DNA of 17,640 nucleotides, from contig JAIRPM010000034.1 in assembly GCA_031257075.1 (NCBI GenBank), positions 1 through 17,640 of the forward strand, in the 5' to 3' direction. Shown piece after piece: positions 1 through 7,304 of the stretch (positions are counted from its first letter, which is position 1; the number at the start of each line of letters is the position of its first letter). A model generated the notes under the pieces. That model did no database searches. It saw nothing but the letters and a program-made list of their open reading frames with translations, and was not told the DNA's origin. This DNA is from Spirochaetaceae bacterium (GTDB lineage: Bacteria > Spirochaetota > Spirochaetia > Treponematales > Breznakiellaceae). A program made the position numbers and the translations under genes.

Positions 1-106
1 ATGGATATCCGAAGCAATGTGTAAAGAAGCCGAATCGAACAACAAATTGAACATCATAGGCGGGCCGGAAGACTGGCCTTTCGACGCAAACGGGAATTTG
101 TGGTGA
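1..106 (+). CDS. C-terminal fragment of an unidentified protein
   Basis: An open frame enters from the left edge and ends at TGA 104-106, giving about 34 C-terminal residues ending in GPEDWPFDANGNLW. I do not recognise the family; the tail is polar and acidic with no membrane segment or motif. It is probably a real gene end because the downstream barrel gene starts at GTG 103 inside its stop codon (a 4-nt GTGA overlap), the same arrangement seen at 2657-2660, which suggests translational coupling and one transcript. Function cannot be assigned from this fragment. Confidence 0.55.
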   Translation, partial: WISEAMCKEAESNNKLNIIGGPEDWPFDANGNLW

Positions 107-1257
107 ATGAAAAGTTACCAAATATAGGCATATCACGGCAAAGCCGCCTTGTGGTATTTTTTGCATGCTTTGCTGTTTTTGCCCTGCCGCCGCTTGCCGC
201 CGAAATAGAACCGTTCAGCATCGAAACGACAAACAGCCGCGCGCTTGGCGGTTATCATGCCGCATCAGAAAACGATATTTTTTGCCTGTTCGGAAACCCT
301 GCCGCGCTCGAAATAGTTCAGTACAGAGGCTTTGTCCGGTTTGGCATTGGAGCGGCGGGTAATCTTAACGAGGATGCGGCATTGTTGAATACAATATTCT
401 CAGGCAGCAAAATAGACGCGGCTATTGCCACAGAATACGGGAAAAAGAATTTAGGCTTTACGCCGCCGGTGTTTTATATTAACGGCCCATTTGCGGTTGC
501 TTATGCCGCCAAAGGTTTTGGCATAGGAGTCTTTAACCGTTTGTATTGGGACTCGGCCATTTCCAACAATCAATGGACTATTAATTTCAATAATGACATT
601 ATAGGAACGGCAGGATGGTCTATAACATTCTTTGATACTTATAATAACAAATTACATGCGGGCATATCAGGAAAAGTATTCAACCGCTATATGTCAAATA
701 TTAAATCGCAAAACATCACCGTAAATAAAAAAGCTGCCGCGACTGAAAGCCCGGGCGGGCGGGCTGACAAACTTGTTTTTGGAGTTGGCATAAATGCCGG
801 CATGCTGTACTCTTTCCGCGATTTTTTTTCTGCCGGCATAACATGCGATGATTTGATTACGCCCTATTTTTTTATTCATCTTGTAAAAGATAACGGAAAC
901 GAATCTTTTATAGAACTGCCGCATCAAAAACTCAATATTGGACTTTCACTGAAACCTGTTCAAAACAATGGAATTTTTTTGAATATTATGGCCGATTTCC
1001 GCGATGTGTTATCCGCTGTCGGCGTATTTTCAACACAGCCTCAAGACATTCTCTTGTACATTTCGGCGGGAGTGGAATGTGTTTTTATGGACAGGATAAG
1101 CCTTCGCGCCGGAATAAAAGAAATGTATCCTTCCGCCGGCATTGGATACAATTTTGGCGCATTCAGCATAAACGCGGCGTTTTATGGCAAAGAATACGGC
1201 CTTTTCGCGGGCGACTGCACGGTATATGCCTTTGAACTCGGCCTTACCATCAATTAA
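103..1257 (+). CDS. Predicted outer-membrane beta-barrel protein (UPF0164/FadL-like)
   Basis: The protein has about 384 residues. The N-terminus holds a basic stretch, a hydrophobic core (LVVFFACFAVFALPPLAA) and a probable signal-peptidase site before EIEPFS. The mature part opens with a pattern (RALGGYHAASENDIFCLFGNPAAL) typical of FadL/PorV-like barrels and of the treponemal UPF0164 family, where an N-terminal alanine/glycine-rich segment is followed by 'NPA'. The rest alternates short amphipathic strands rich in F, Y, N and G, with aromatic residues near strand ends, ending in a strand-like 'FELGLTIN'. I infer an outer-membrane barrel, possibly for hydrophobic solutes. GTG 103 is chosen over GTG 100 because it gives a 4-nt overlap with the upstream stop; neither has a strong ribosome site. 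Exact family is uncertain and substrate unknown. Confidence 0.65.
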   Translation: MNEKLPNIGISRQSRLVVFFACFAVFALPPLAAEIEPFSIETTNSRALGGYHAASENDIFCLFGNPAALEIVQYRGFVRFGIGAAGNLNEDAALLNTIFSGSKIDAAIATEYGKKNLGFTPPVFYINGPFAVAYAAKGFGIGVFNRLYWDSAISNNQWTINFNNDIIGTAGWSITFFDTYNNKLHAGISGKVFNRYMSNIKSQNITVNKKAAATESPGGRADKLVFGVGINAGMLYSFRDFFSAGITCDDLITPYFFIHLVKDNGNESFIELPHQKLNIGLSLKPVQNNGIFLNIMADFRDVLSAVGVFSTQPQDILLYISAGVECVFMDRISLRAGIKEMYPSAGIGYNFGAFSINAAFYGKEYGLFAGDCTVYAFELGLTIN

Positions 1258-1266
1258 GTTTTTTAG

Positions 1267-1274
1267 TATATTAT
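1267..1274 (+). promoter_or_regulatory. Candidate -10 element for leaderless ldhA mRNA
   Basis: Overlapping -10-like hexamers TATATT (1267-1272) and TATTAT (1269-1274) lie just before the ldhA ATG at 1281; from TATTAT the gap is 6 nt, which places the expected start of transcription on or next to the ATG. There is no Shine-Dalgarno. The -35 is weak (TTACCA 1244-1249, 19-nt spacing). Readthrough from the upstream gene, only 23 nt away, is also possible. Confidence 0.35.
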
Positions 1275-1280
1275 CTATAT

Positions 1281-2330
1281 ATGCAGCGCATAAAAATATC
1301 TTTTTTTGACACAAAACGCTACGACAGAGAAGCCTTTGACGCAGCAAACAAACAATTCGGATATGAAATAACCTATCTCGAAACAAAACTGAATTCATGT
1401 TCAGCGGAAATGGCAAAAGGCGCTGATGCGATTTGTATTTTTGTAAACGACCGTGTTGACGCGGATGTAGTACGTATTCTTGAACAGCATAATATAAAAC
1501 TTATAGTACTTCGCTGCGCGGGATATAACAACATCGATTTACAAGCGGCATGGAAAAAAATTCATGTGGCACGAGTAAGCGCGTATTCTCCAAACGCGAT
1601 AGCCGAACATGCCGTATCTCTTCTTTTAACGCTTACACGGCATATTCATCATGCATACAATCGTGTGCGTGAAGGAAATTTTGTCCTTACAGGGCTTGTC
1701 GGGCGTAACCTCCACGAAAAAACGGCGGGCATTATCGGCACCGGAAAAATCGGCAAAATAACCGCTGAAATTTTAAAAGGTTTTGGAATGAATATTGTTG
1801 CTTTTGATAAATTTCCCGATGCGGCATGGGCAGAGAAAACCGGTGTTGCCTATATGGATATAGAAAAGGTATGTACCAAAAGTGATGTTATTAGTCTTCA
1901 TTCGCCGCTCACACGAGAAACCTATCATTTAATTAATGAAGATTTATTGTCTCTTATGAAGCATGATGTGTGCATTATCAATACCGGGCGAGGCGCGCTC
2001 ATTGATACCAAAGCCCTCGTTTCCGCGCTGAAAAAACGCCATATCGGCGGCGCCGCACTCGATGTTTACGAAGAGGAAGAAGATTATTTCTTTGAAGACT
2101 GGTCGGGCACCGCGATAGAAGACGACACTTTGGCACGGCTTTTAACGTTCCCTAATGTGATTATTACCGGCCATCAGGCGTTTCTTACGCACGAAGCGCT
2201 TTCGGCAATTGCGCAGACTACGCTCAGTAATATCAGCGGCTACGTTGAACACAACATTCTGCCCAACGAAATATGTTATAATTGTGAAAAAGGCATCTGT
2301 ATGAAAAAAACGATGAATAGATGCTGGTAA
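1281..2330 (+). CDS. ldhA: D-lactate dehydrogenase (NAD+-dependent, LdhA type)
   Basis: This 349-residue protein belongs to the D-isomer-specific 2-hydroxyacid dehydrogenases and resembles E. coli LdhA along its whole length (RCAGYNNIDL, IAEHAVSLLLTLTR, FEDWSG, TGHQAFLT). It would reduce pyruvate to D-lactate in the cytoplasm, regenerating NAD+ during fermentation. The Rossmann motif G153-T-G155-K-I-G158 is followed by D176, the residue expected for NAD+ preference. The catalytic trio Arg237 (TGRGAL), Glu266 and His298 (GHQAF) is present. An unusual tail of about 19 residues follows the normal end (PNE), carrying Cys332, Cys335, Cys340 and Cys348. No ribosome site precedes the ATG; a -10-like box 6 nt upstream suggests a leaderless message. 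The family is sure; strict lactate specificity is inferred from LdhA similarity. Confidence 0.92.
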   Translation: MQRIKISFFDTKRYDREAFDAANKQFGYEITYLETKLNSCSAEMAKGADAICIFVNDRVDADVVRILEQHNIKLIVLRCAGYNNIDLQAAWKKIHVARVSAYSPNAIAEHAVSLLLTLTRHIHHAYNRVREGNFVLTGLVGRNLHEKTAGIIGTGKIGKITAEILKGFGMNIVAFDKFPDAAWAEKTGVAYMDIEKVCTKSDVISLHSPLTRETYHLINEDLLSLMKHDVCIINTGRGALIDTKALVSALKKRHIGGAALDVYEEEEDYFFEDWSGTAIEDDTLARLLTFPNVIITGHQAFLTHEALSAIAQTTLSNISGYVEHNILPNEICYNCEKGICMKKTMNRCW

Positions 2331-2359
2331 CAGAGCCGGCCTGACTCAAATTGACGGCA

Positions 2360-2388
2360 TTGACAAAAATGCTGTTTTTCAGTATAGT
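2360..2388 (+). promoter_or_regulatory. Sigma70-type promoter of the nfu operon
   Basis: TTGACA at 2360-2365, a 17-nt spacer and TATAGT at 2383-2388 give a near-consensus housekeeping promoter. Transcription should begin near 2395, leaving a leader of about 40 nt with the ribosome site AAGGAG (2425-2430) 5 nt before the ATG. This is the best promoter in the window and probably drives the four-gene cluster through rsmA. Confidence 0.8.
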
Positions 2389-2435
2389 AAAGAAAAATAA
2401 CTGCCTCTGTATTTACAGTTTTTTAAGGAGAAAAA

Positions 2436-2660
2436 ATGTTAGAAGAAGATGTAAAAATTGCGCTAGATAATGTACGCCCTTCGCTTCAAGCCGACGGCGG
2501 CGATGTTGAACTTGTGTCCGTTTCAGAAGATGGAATTGTATCGGTAAAATTAACCGGCGCGTGCGGCTGCTGCCCACATGCTCAAATGACGCTTAAAAAT
2601 GGTATTGAAAACTTTCTTAAACAGACCGTTCCTGGAGTAACATCGGTTTTGGGCGTGTGA
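2436..2660 (+). CDS. NifU C-terminal-domain Fe-S cluster scaffold/carrier
   Basis: A 74-residue stand-alone NifU-type C-terminal domain. It begins with the typical helix and 'RPSLQADGGDVELV' signature, followed by the CxxC motif C43-G-C-C46 within GACGCCPHAQMTLK and a final helix ending in 'VPGVTSVLGV'. Such proteins bind a [4Fe-4S] or [2Fe-2S] cluster between two subunits and hand it to apo-enzymes; a plausible local client is the IlvD-family dehydratase, though that is inference. The extra Cys45 within the motif (usual form C-G/H-x-C) makes three cysteines in four residues. AAGGAG sits 5 nt before the ATG. Its stop overlaps the next start by 4 nt (GTGA 2657-2660), so translation is probably coupled. 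Confidence 0.92.
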   Translation: MLEEDVKIALDNVRPSLQADGGDVELVSVSEDGIVSVKLTGACGCCPHAQMTLKNGIENFLKQTVPGVTSVLGV

Positions 2661-3067
2661 ACCATAAATTTTTTTTCTATCTGTGTTCGGGTGATTATGT
2701 CGTATTTGGCATAGCCCTCGCCTTTTTTGCCGGGTCGCTGTATCTCGTTTACGGAAGGCCGGCAGAAGATGTTTTTGTCCGCATCGAAGGCAAAGACGGC
2801 GTGTGGGTTTATCCGCTCAATTCGATTGCGTGTCTAAACGTTTCCGGCCCGCTGGGAGAAACAGCCGTTCAACTAACCGGCAAGGCCGTAATGGTTGTTT
2901 CATCCCCATGTAAAAACCAAACCTGTATTAAGCAGGGCAGCGCGTCAACGCACGGCCAGTGGATAGTTTGCCTCCCTAATCAAATTCTGGTAACCATTGA
3001 AGGCAGCCCGGGAAACGGCCGGGACATTTCAAAAACAAAGGTAAAACCGGATGCCGGAACATGGTAA
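2657..3067 (+). CDS. NusG domain II-containing membrane-anchored protein
   Basis: A 136-residue protein with one N-terminal membrane segment (about residues 14-33) and an outward-facing NusG_II-like domain (about 38-116). The diagnostic stretch is SSPCKNQTCIKQGSASTHGQ followed by WIVCLPNQILVTIEG, with Cys85 and Cys90 conserved in the family. The family's function is not established; it is not the transcription factor NusG, which has an NGN domain absent here. In many anaerobes such genes sit next to a Gx-transporter ('heptaprenyl diphosphate synthase component I'-like) gene, as they do here, suggesting a common membrane process. The start is GTG inside the nfu stop; the end overlaps the next gene by 17 nt. 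Family call firm, role unknown. Confidence 0.82.
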   Translation: MNHKFFFYLCSGDYVVFGIALAFFAGSLYLVYGRPAEDVFVRIEGKDGVWVYPLNSIACLNVSGPLGETAVQLTGKAVMVVSSPCKNQTCIKQGSASTHGQWIVCLPNQILVTIEGSPGNGRDISKTKVKPDAGTW

Positions 3068-4223
3068 CAAAGATGGCCGCGCTGCGCCGCCGCTCCTTTT
3101 ATGCACATTCGGCGCACTCTGTATTTTTCTATCGGCGCTGGAATACGCGCTGCCTAAACCCTTCCCTTTTTTGCGGATTGGCCTTGCCAATTTTCCCGTT
3201 ATGCTCGCGCTTTTTTGGAATGCACGTTCTTTTGCGGCACTTATCGCCATAAAATCGCTGGGAGGAGCGCTGATAACGGGAACGCTCTTTTCATACGCTC
3301 TGCTTTTTTCAATTGCGGGAAGCGCCTCGTCCGCTTTTTTTATGTGGCTGCTGTGGCGCTTGTGCGGATTGCGGCGCGCGCAGTACGGCGGCAGCTGTTT
3401 AAGTTTTGCCGGGCTTGGCATTGCCGGCGCGTTTGTGTCCAATATAACGCAGATAGCGCTTGCCCGCTTTTTGGTGCTGGGACGCGGAGCATTCTATATT
3501 GCCCCCCCTTTTATTGCGGCAGGAATTATTACAGGATGCACGCTGGGAATTTTTTGCAACCGGTTTGCCGGCATTTCCCGCTGGTACGGCATAATACGCT
3601 CAGGCTGCCGGCAAATACTTCCAGACCGCGTCCAACACCCCAACAATGCCGACACGAAATCAAGACACAAAAAAAAAATTACTCTTTGCAGGCACATTAC
3701 AAGCACGAGAATTATTTTTTTCTTTGGTCTTTTGGCAAGTATTGCTGTACTTTGTACTGCAAATATTGTTATTAAATGCATTGAATTTGGAATTATATTA
3801 TCAGTATTTATATATTCAAAAAAGAAAAATAATTATTTCATTACCGGAATGTTCATCATAATGATTACGGCATGCAATGTTCTTTTTCCTTTTGGAAAAG
3901 TATTGTGGACTTTTGGCAGATTTACGCTCACCAGCGGAGCGCTTACGGAAGGATTCAACCGGGCGCTCACTGTAGAAGCGCTTGTTTTTTTGTCGCGTCT
4001 TTGTGTTTCAAAAAACCTCATGTTTCCGGGGTTTTGGGGGCATATACTAGGGGAAACGTTTACAGTTCTTGCCGCGCTCAACAGCCGCAAAAATGAACTA
4101 AAACTAACCTGCCTTGCGGTATCGCTGGACAATTTGCTGCTTAGTATATCAAAATTAGATACATACTCATATATTCCGCGCAATGGCGCTGTTCAAGAGG
4201 AATTACCCAATGATAGAATTTAA
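3051..4223 (+). CDS. Gx-transporter (Hpre_diP_synt_I-like) protein fused to an ECF-T-like membrane domain
   Basis: A 390-residue multi-spanning protein in two parts. Residues 15-180 match the Gx-transporter family formerly called heptaprenyl diphosphate synthase component I: 'LRIGLANFPVMLALF', a glycine-rich 'KSLGGALITGTLFS', and 'GAFVSNITQIALARFLVLG'. That family is grouped with the substrate-binding (S) subunits of ECF transporters. A hydrophilic basic linker (about 183-212) leads to a second membrane part (about 220-345) whose 'FGRFTLTSGALTEGFNRALTVEALVF' section (given here in part: FTLTSGALTEGFNRAL) resembles the middle of ECF transmembrane (T) subunits. The first half is well supported; the second is inference from pattern. 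An A10 run (3669-3678) and a T7 run (3715-3721) lie in the linker, and an ATG at 3646 opens another frame there, so two adjacent genes or a frameshift cannot be excluded. Base composition is AT-rich from about 3660 to 3880. Confidence 0.72.
   Translation: MPEHGNKDGRAAPPLLLCTFGALCIFLSALEYALPKPFPFLRIGLANFPVMLALFWNARSFAALIAIKSLGGALITGTLFSYALLFSIAGSASSAFFMWLLWRLCGLRRAQYGGSCLSFAGLGIAGAFVSNITQIALARFLVLGRGAFYIAPPFIAAGIITGCTLGIFCNRFAGISRWYGIIRSGCRQILPDRVQHPNNADTKSRHKKKITLCRHITSTRIIFFFGLLASIAVLCTANIVIKCIEFGIILSVFIYSKKKNNYFITGMFIIMITACNVLFPFGKVLWTFGRFTLTSGALTEGFNRALTVEALVFLSRLCVSKNLMFPGFWGHILGETFTVLAALNSRKNELKLTCLAVSLDNLLLSISKLDTYSYIPRNGAVQEELPNDRI
4196..4202 (+). promoter_or_regulatory. Ribosome binding site deciding the rsmA start
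   Basis: AGAGGAA lies 7 nt before ATG 4210. The earlier in-frame ATG at 4183 has no such site and would add only MALFKRNYP, so 4210 is taken as the true start. Confidence 0.7.
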
Positions 4224-5124
4224 CAGCGGCATATATAATTCTGCCAATGCCATAAATACGCTGCTGCAGAGCAAAGGCCTCTCAGTGCAAAAAAAATTCG
4301 GGCAAAATTTTCTTATCAATCCGTCTATGCGTCAAAAAATTTTTGATGCGGCAGAAGTCGAAAATGGAACGCGGGTTTGGGAAATAGGCCCCGGACTGGG
4401 CGCTGAAACACTATCTTTGCTCGAAGCGGGAGCGCGGCTTACCGCTTTTGAAATTGATAACGGTTATTGTAAATTGCTCAACAGCCTTTTTGCGGAACGT
4501 TTTACCGCCGACTGGACATTGGTAGAAGGCGATGTACTAAAAACATGGCAGGCGCAGGCAGAACGGGAACACATCACATGCGGCGGCTTTTCCAGCGCAA
4601 ACATTATCCTTTTCGGGAACCTCCCTTACAATATCGCGGGTATATTAACCGGCACATTTATCGAAAACGGGTTGTTTTTCAAACGCTGTGTGCTTACCGT
4701 ACAGAAAGAAGTCGCGGAACGCTTTAGTGCCGCGCCCGGCACGCCTCAATATTCATCTCTTTCCGTTCTCTGTTCTTCCGTTTACACGGTAAAGCGCGTG
4801 TCTCTTATACCCCCGCATAATTTTTCCCCCCCCCCCCATGTCGATTCAATCTGCCTGCGCCTCGACCTACAACCGGATATTGAGCGCGTCTTTGCCCCTT
4901 TCGCTTCGGCGGAAAACGCGGCAAAACGCCTGCCCGGATTTTTCCGCATGGTACGCGTTCTTTTTTCCCACCGCCGCAAAACAATAAAAAACAATTTGGA
5001 AGCCGTCATTCAGCCGGAAATAGCTGCCGCCGCGCTTAAAAACGCCCATATAGACAGCCAAATTCGCGCCGAAACGCTTGCCCCTGCGGATTTTATCAAA
5101 CTTTACGCGGCACTGCCACACTGA
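4210..5124 (+). CDS. rsmA: 16S rRNA (A1518/A1519-N6)-dimethyltransferase
   Basis: RsmA/KsgA adds four methyl groups from S-adenosylmethionine to two adjacent adenines near the 3' end of 16S rRNA, a late step in small-subunit assembly; loss gives kasugamycin resistance. In 304 residues the expected motifs appear in order: KKFGQNFL (28-35), the SAM-binding EIGPGLG (58-64), FEID (80-83), EGDVL, the catalytic GNLPYNI (about 136-142), FSPPPHVDS (about 205-213) and the C-terminal FSHRRKTIKNNL. The length is a little above the usual 260-290 because of a longer N-terminus. The FSPPPH codons contain a run of 12 cytosines (4826-4837), an unstable tract inside a conserved loop. The start overlaps the upstream gene by 14 nt, so it probably depends on the nfu promoter. 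The convergent GH3 gene ends 17 nt downstream, with no clear terminator between. Confidence 0.95.
   Translation: MIEFNSGIYNSANAINTLLQSKGLSVQKKFGQNFLINPSMRQKIFDAAEVENGTRVWEIGPGLGAETLSLLEAGARLTAFEIDNGYCKLLNSLFAERFTADWTLVEGDVLKTWQAQAEREHITCGGFSSANIILFGNLPYNIAGILTGTFIENGLFFKRCVLTVQKEVAERFSAAPGTPQYSSLSVLCSSVYTVKRVSLIPPHNFSPPPHVDSICLRLDLQPDIERVFAPFASAENAAKRLPGFFRMVRVLFSHRRKTIKNNLEAVIQPEIAAAALKNAHIDSQIRAETLAPADFIKLYAALPH
4826..4837 (+). repeat. Poly-C tract (C12) inside rsmA
   Basis: Twelve consecutive cytosines encode Ser-Pro-Pro-Pro-His in the conserved FSPPPHVDS loop. The present length keeps the reading frame; gain or loss of one base would truncate the enzyme by about a third. Confidence 0.9.
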
Positions 5125-5141
5125 AAAAGTGCCATCTCCGC

Positions 5142-7280
5142 CTATTCAGAAATTCGGACGGTCATTGACAACGGTTTTTGCCCGTAGAGTTTTGCGCTGT
5201 AAGCATCCGGCTGCGTAAAACCGGCGTAGAGTGTGTGCGCCCCCAAAACCGTACAGATGTTACCGTCATCATCATAACGGGCAAAGGCGCTTTTTCCCAG
5301 TTTTATAGTAAGCCGCGCCTGCGCGCCCGCATCCAATTCCGCCTCCGCTATCCCGCAAAGGCACCAGCGTTCTTTCTGCCCAATGAGCGTTGTATATATC
5401 TGCGCTGTTTCCCGCGCTTTCATCGCACCGGTGTTTATTATTGTTACCGAGCATGAATAGCTGGAAGCGCCCGTTCCGTCAAAATTCAAATCCAAAAGTT
5501 GAAAGCGTGAATATCCCAACCCAAAACCGAACGGATAGAGCGGCTCATCCTTGAAGTAACGGTACGTACGGTTTGTCATACAATAATCGGTAAAATCTGG
5601 CAGGCAGGCGGTGGAGCGGTAAAAGGTTACCGGCAGTTTACCGGAGGGGCTTACTTTTCCAAAAAGAATTCGCGCAAGGGCAAGCCCGCCTGCCGCGCCC
5701 GGATAGAAAGCCTGAATAAGCGCCGCCGGTTTACGGGGAATATTTACTACCAACGCTCCGCCGGAAATTGATATGACAATAACAGGTTTATTACCGGCAG
5801 CCTCAAAAACCGTGTCCGCAAGCGCTTGCTGGCGGCCCGGCAATTCAATGTGATTACGGTCACCGCCGGCATCCGGGCCGGCGTATGCATCCCCCTCCTC
5901 ACCTTCGATACCGGCATCAAGCCCCAGACAGAGTACAACGGCATCGCTGTTTTTTACGGCAATCCGCGCTTCGGCAAAACGGTCGTCAGGTTCGGCTAAC
6001 GGGGATATGCGGTCTTTGTAAAGGTGGCAGCCTTCAGAATAAAGGACGCGCACCCCCGCCGGTTCCGCAAGGGCGCGTATGCCTTCCAGCGGCGTACTAT
6101 AATGGCTTGCCCGTCCTGAATAATTACCTTCCAGGGCGGCGCGGCTGTCAGCATTGGGCCCGATAACGCTAAGCGTTTTTATCACCGCGCCATTGGCTGC
6201 CGTTAGGGCGTTATCGCACGCAAACGGCAGTACGCCGTCGTTCCTAAGAAGCACGATCGATTTTTCCGCCGCTTCCAGATTGAGAGCGGCATGCTCGGCA
6301 CAATCTACCGCGGAATAGGGAATATTTGTCCAAGCCGTGTTCGCAGGCGCGCCGAGCAGCCCCAACCGCATCCGTGTTGTGAGCAGGCGCGTTACCGCCT
6401 CGTCAATCCGTGTTTCGTCCAGCATCCCCGCCTTAACGGCATCATAAGCAAGAGGGAACAAGATACCGCAGTTGATATCGCAGCCGTTTTTGACGGCAAG
6501 CGCTACCGATTCGGCCGGACTTTGCGTTACACGGTGATTTTCATGGAAATCTTTTATTGCCCAGCAGTCGGAGACAACATGCCCGTCAAACCCCCATTTA
6601 CCGCGAAGAATTTTTTTTAGCAGCAATTCTGAACCGCAGCATGGCTCGCCCAAAGTACGGTTGTACGCGCCCATCACCGCTTCCACACCGGCTTTAACCG
6701 CATCTTCAAAAGCGGAAAGATAGGTATTCCAGAGGTCGTAAGCCCCCACTACCGCGTTAAATTTATGCCGGTCGTTTTCCGGCCCGGAATGTACGGCAAA
6801 ATGTTTTGCGCAAGCCGCCGTTTTCAGACTATCCCGGCATTCTCCCTGCAAACCTTTGATAAATGCCATACCGAGCAATCCTGTAAGATACGGATCTTCG
6901 CCGAAAGTTTCATGGCCTCTGCCCCAGCGCGGGTCGCGGAAAATATTGATATTGGGCGACCAAAAGGTAAGCCCTTTATAAATGTCGCGGTCGCCTTCGG
7001 ATTCCTGCGCATGATATTTTGCGCGGGCTTCGGTTGAAATTGCGTCCGCGACCCGTTTGACAAGAGCGGGGCTAAAAGCCGCCGCCAGCGCAATTGATTG
7101 TGGGAAGACAGTTGCCGTGCCGGCCCGCGCCACGCCATGGAGGGCTTCATTCCACCAGTTATACGCCGGAATCCCCAAGCGGGGAACAGCCGGCGACTTG
7201 TGAACCATAAGGCTCGTTTTTTCTTCAAGCGTCATTTGCACGGCAAGCGCCCGCGCCTTTGCCTTTAGTTGGTTACTCAC
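5142..7280 (-). CDS. Glycoside hydrolase family 3 (beta-xylosidase/beta-glucosidase-like)
   Basis: This 712-residue GH3 enzyme has the full (alpha/beta)8 barrel (about 1-310), the alpha/beta sandwich domain (about 340-590) and a C-terminal fibronectin-III-like domain (about 600-712). GH3 signatures include WWNEALHGV, FSPNINIFRDPRWGRG-like 'WSPNINIFRDPRWGRG', AKHF (K159-H160) and VVSDCW, in which Asp238 is the expected nucleophile. The acid/base is probably one of the glutamates in GIEGEEGD (459-462). 'GEPCCGSELL' and 'SDCWAI' resemble the xylosidase/arabinofuranosidase branch, but substrate cannot be fixed from sequence. It lacks a signal peptide, so it should cut imported oligosaccharides in the cytoplasm. 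The start is GTG with GGAGGA 5 nt upstream. It is the last gene of the ABC operon, 24 nt after the permease. Confidence 0.93.
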   Translation of the reverse strand: MSNQLKAKARALAVQMTLEEKTSLMVHKSPAVPRLGIPAYNWWNEALHGVARAGTATVFPQSIALAAAFSPALVKRVADAISTEARAKYHAQESEGDRDIYKGLTFWSPNINIFRDPRWGRGHETFGEDPYLTGLLGMAFIKGLQGECRDSLKTAACAKHFAVHSGPENDRHKFNAVVGAYDLWNTYLSAFEDAVKAGVEAVMGAYNRTLGEPCCGSELLLKKILRGKWGFDGHVVSDCWAIKDFHENHRVTQSPAESVALAVKNGCDINCGILFPLAYDAVKAGMLDETRIDEAVTRLLTTRMRLGLLGAPANTAWTNIPYSAVDCAEHAALNLEAAEKSIVLLRNDGVLPFACDNALTAANGAVIKTLSVIGPNADSRAALEGNYSGRASHYSTPLEGIRALAEPAGVRVLYSEGCHLYKDRISPLAEPDDRFAEARIAVKNSDAVVLCLGLDAGIEGEEGDAYAGPDAGGDRNHIELPGRQQALADTVFEAAGNKPVIVISISGGALVVNIPRKPAALIQAFYPGAAGGLALARILFGKVSPSGKLPVTFYRSTACLPDFTDYCMTNRTYRYFKDEPLYPFGFGLGYSRFQLLDLNFDGTGASSYSCSVTIINTGAMKARETAQIYTTLIGQKERWCLCGIAEAELDAGAQARLTIKLGKSAFARYDDDGNICTVLGAHTLYAGFTQPDAYSAKLYGQKPLSMTVRISE

Positions 7281-7304
7281 AAGATTCCTCCGGCATTATA
7301 TATT

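Noticed and set aside
1258..1280. Terminator between the barrel gene and ldhA
   Set aside because: The gap is AT-rich but has no stem; readthrough or a leaderless promoter are the better readings.
3061..3252. Small overlapping open frames at the start of the Gx-transporter gene
   Set aside because: They are shadows in other frames of a gene with clear family motifs.
5125..5141. Bidirectional terminator between rsmA and the GH3 gene
   Set aside because: The 17-nt gap and its flanks hold no inverted repeat with a T-run.
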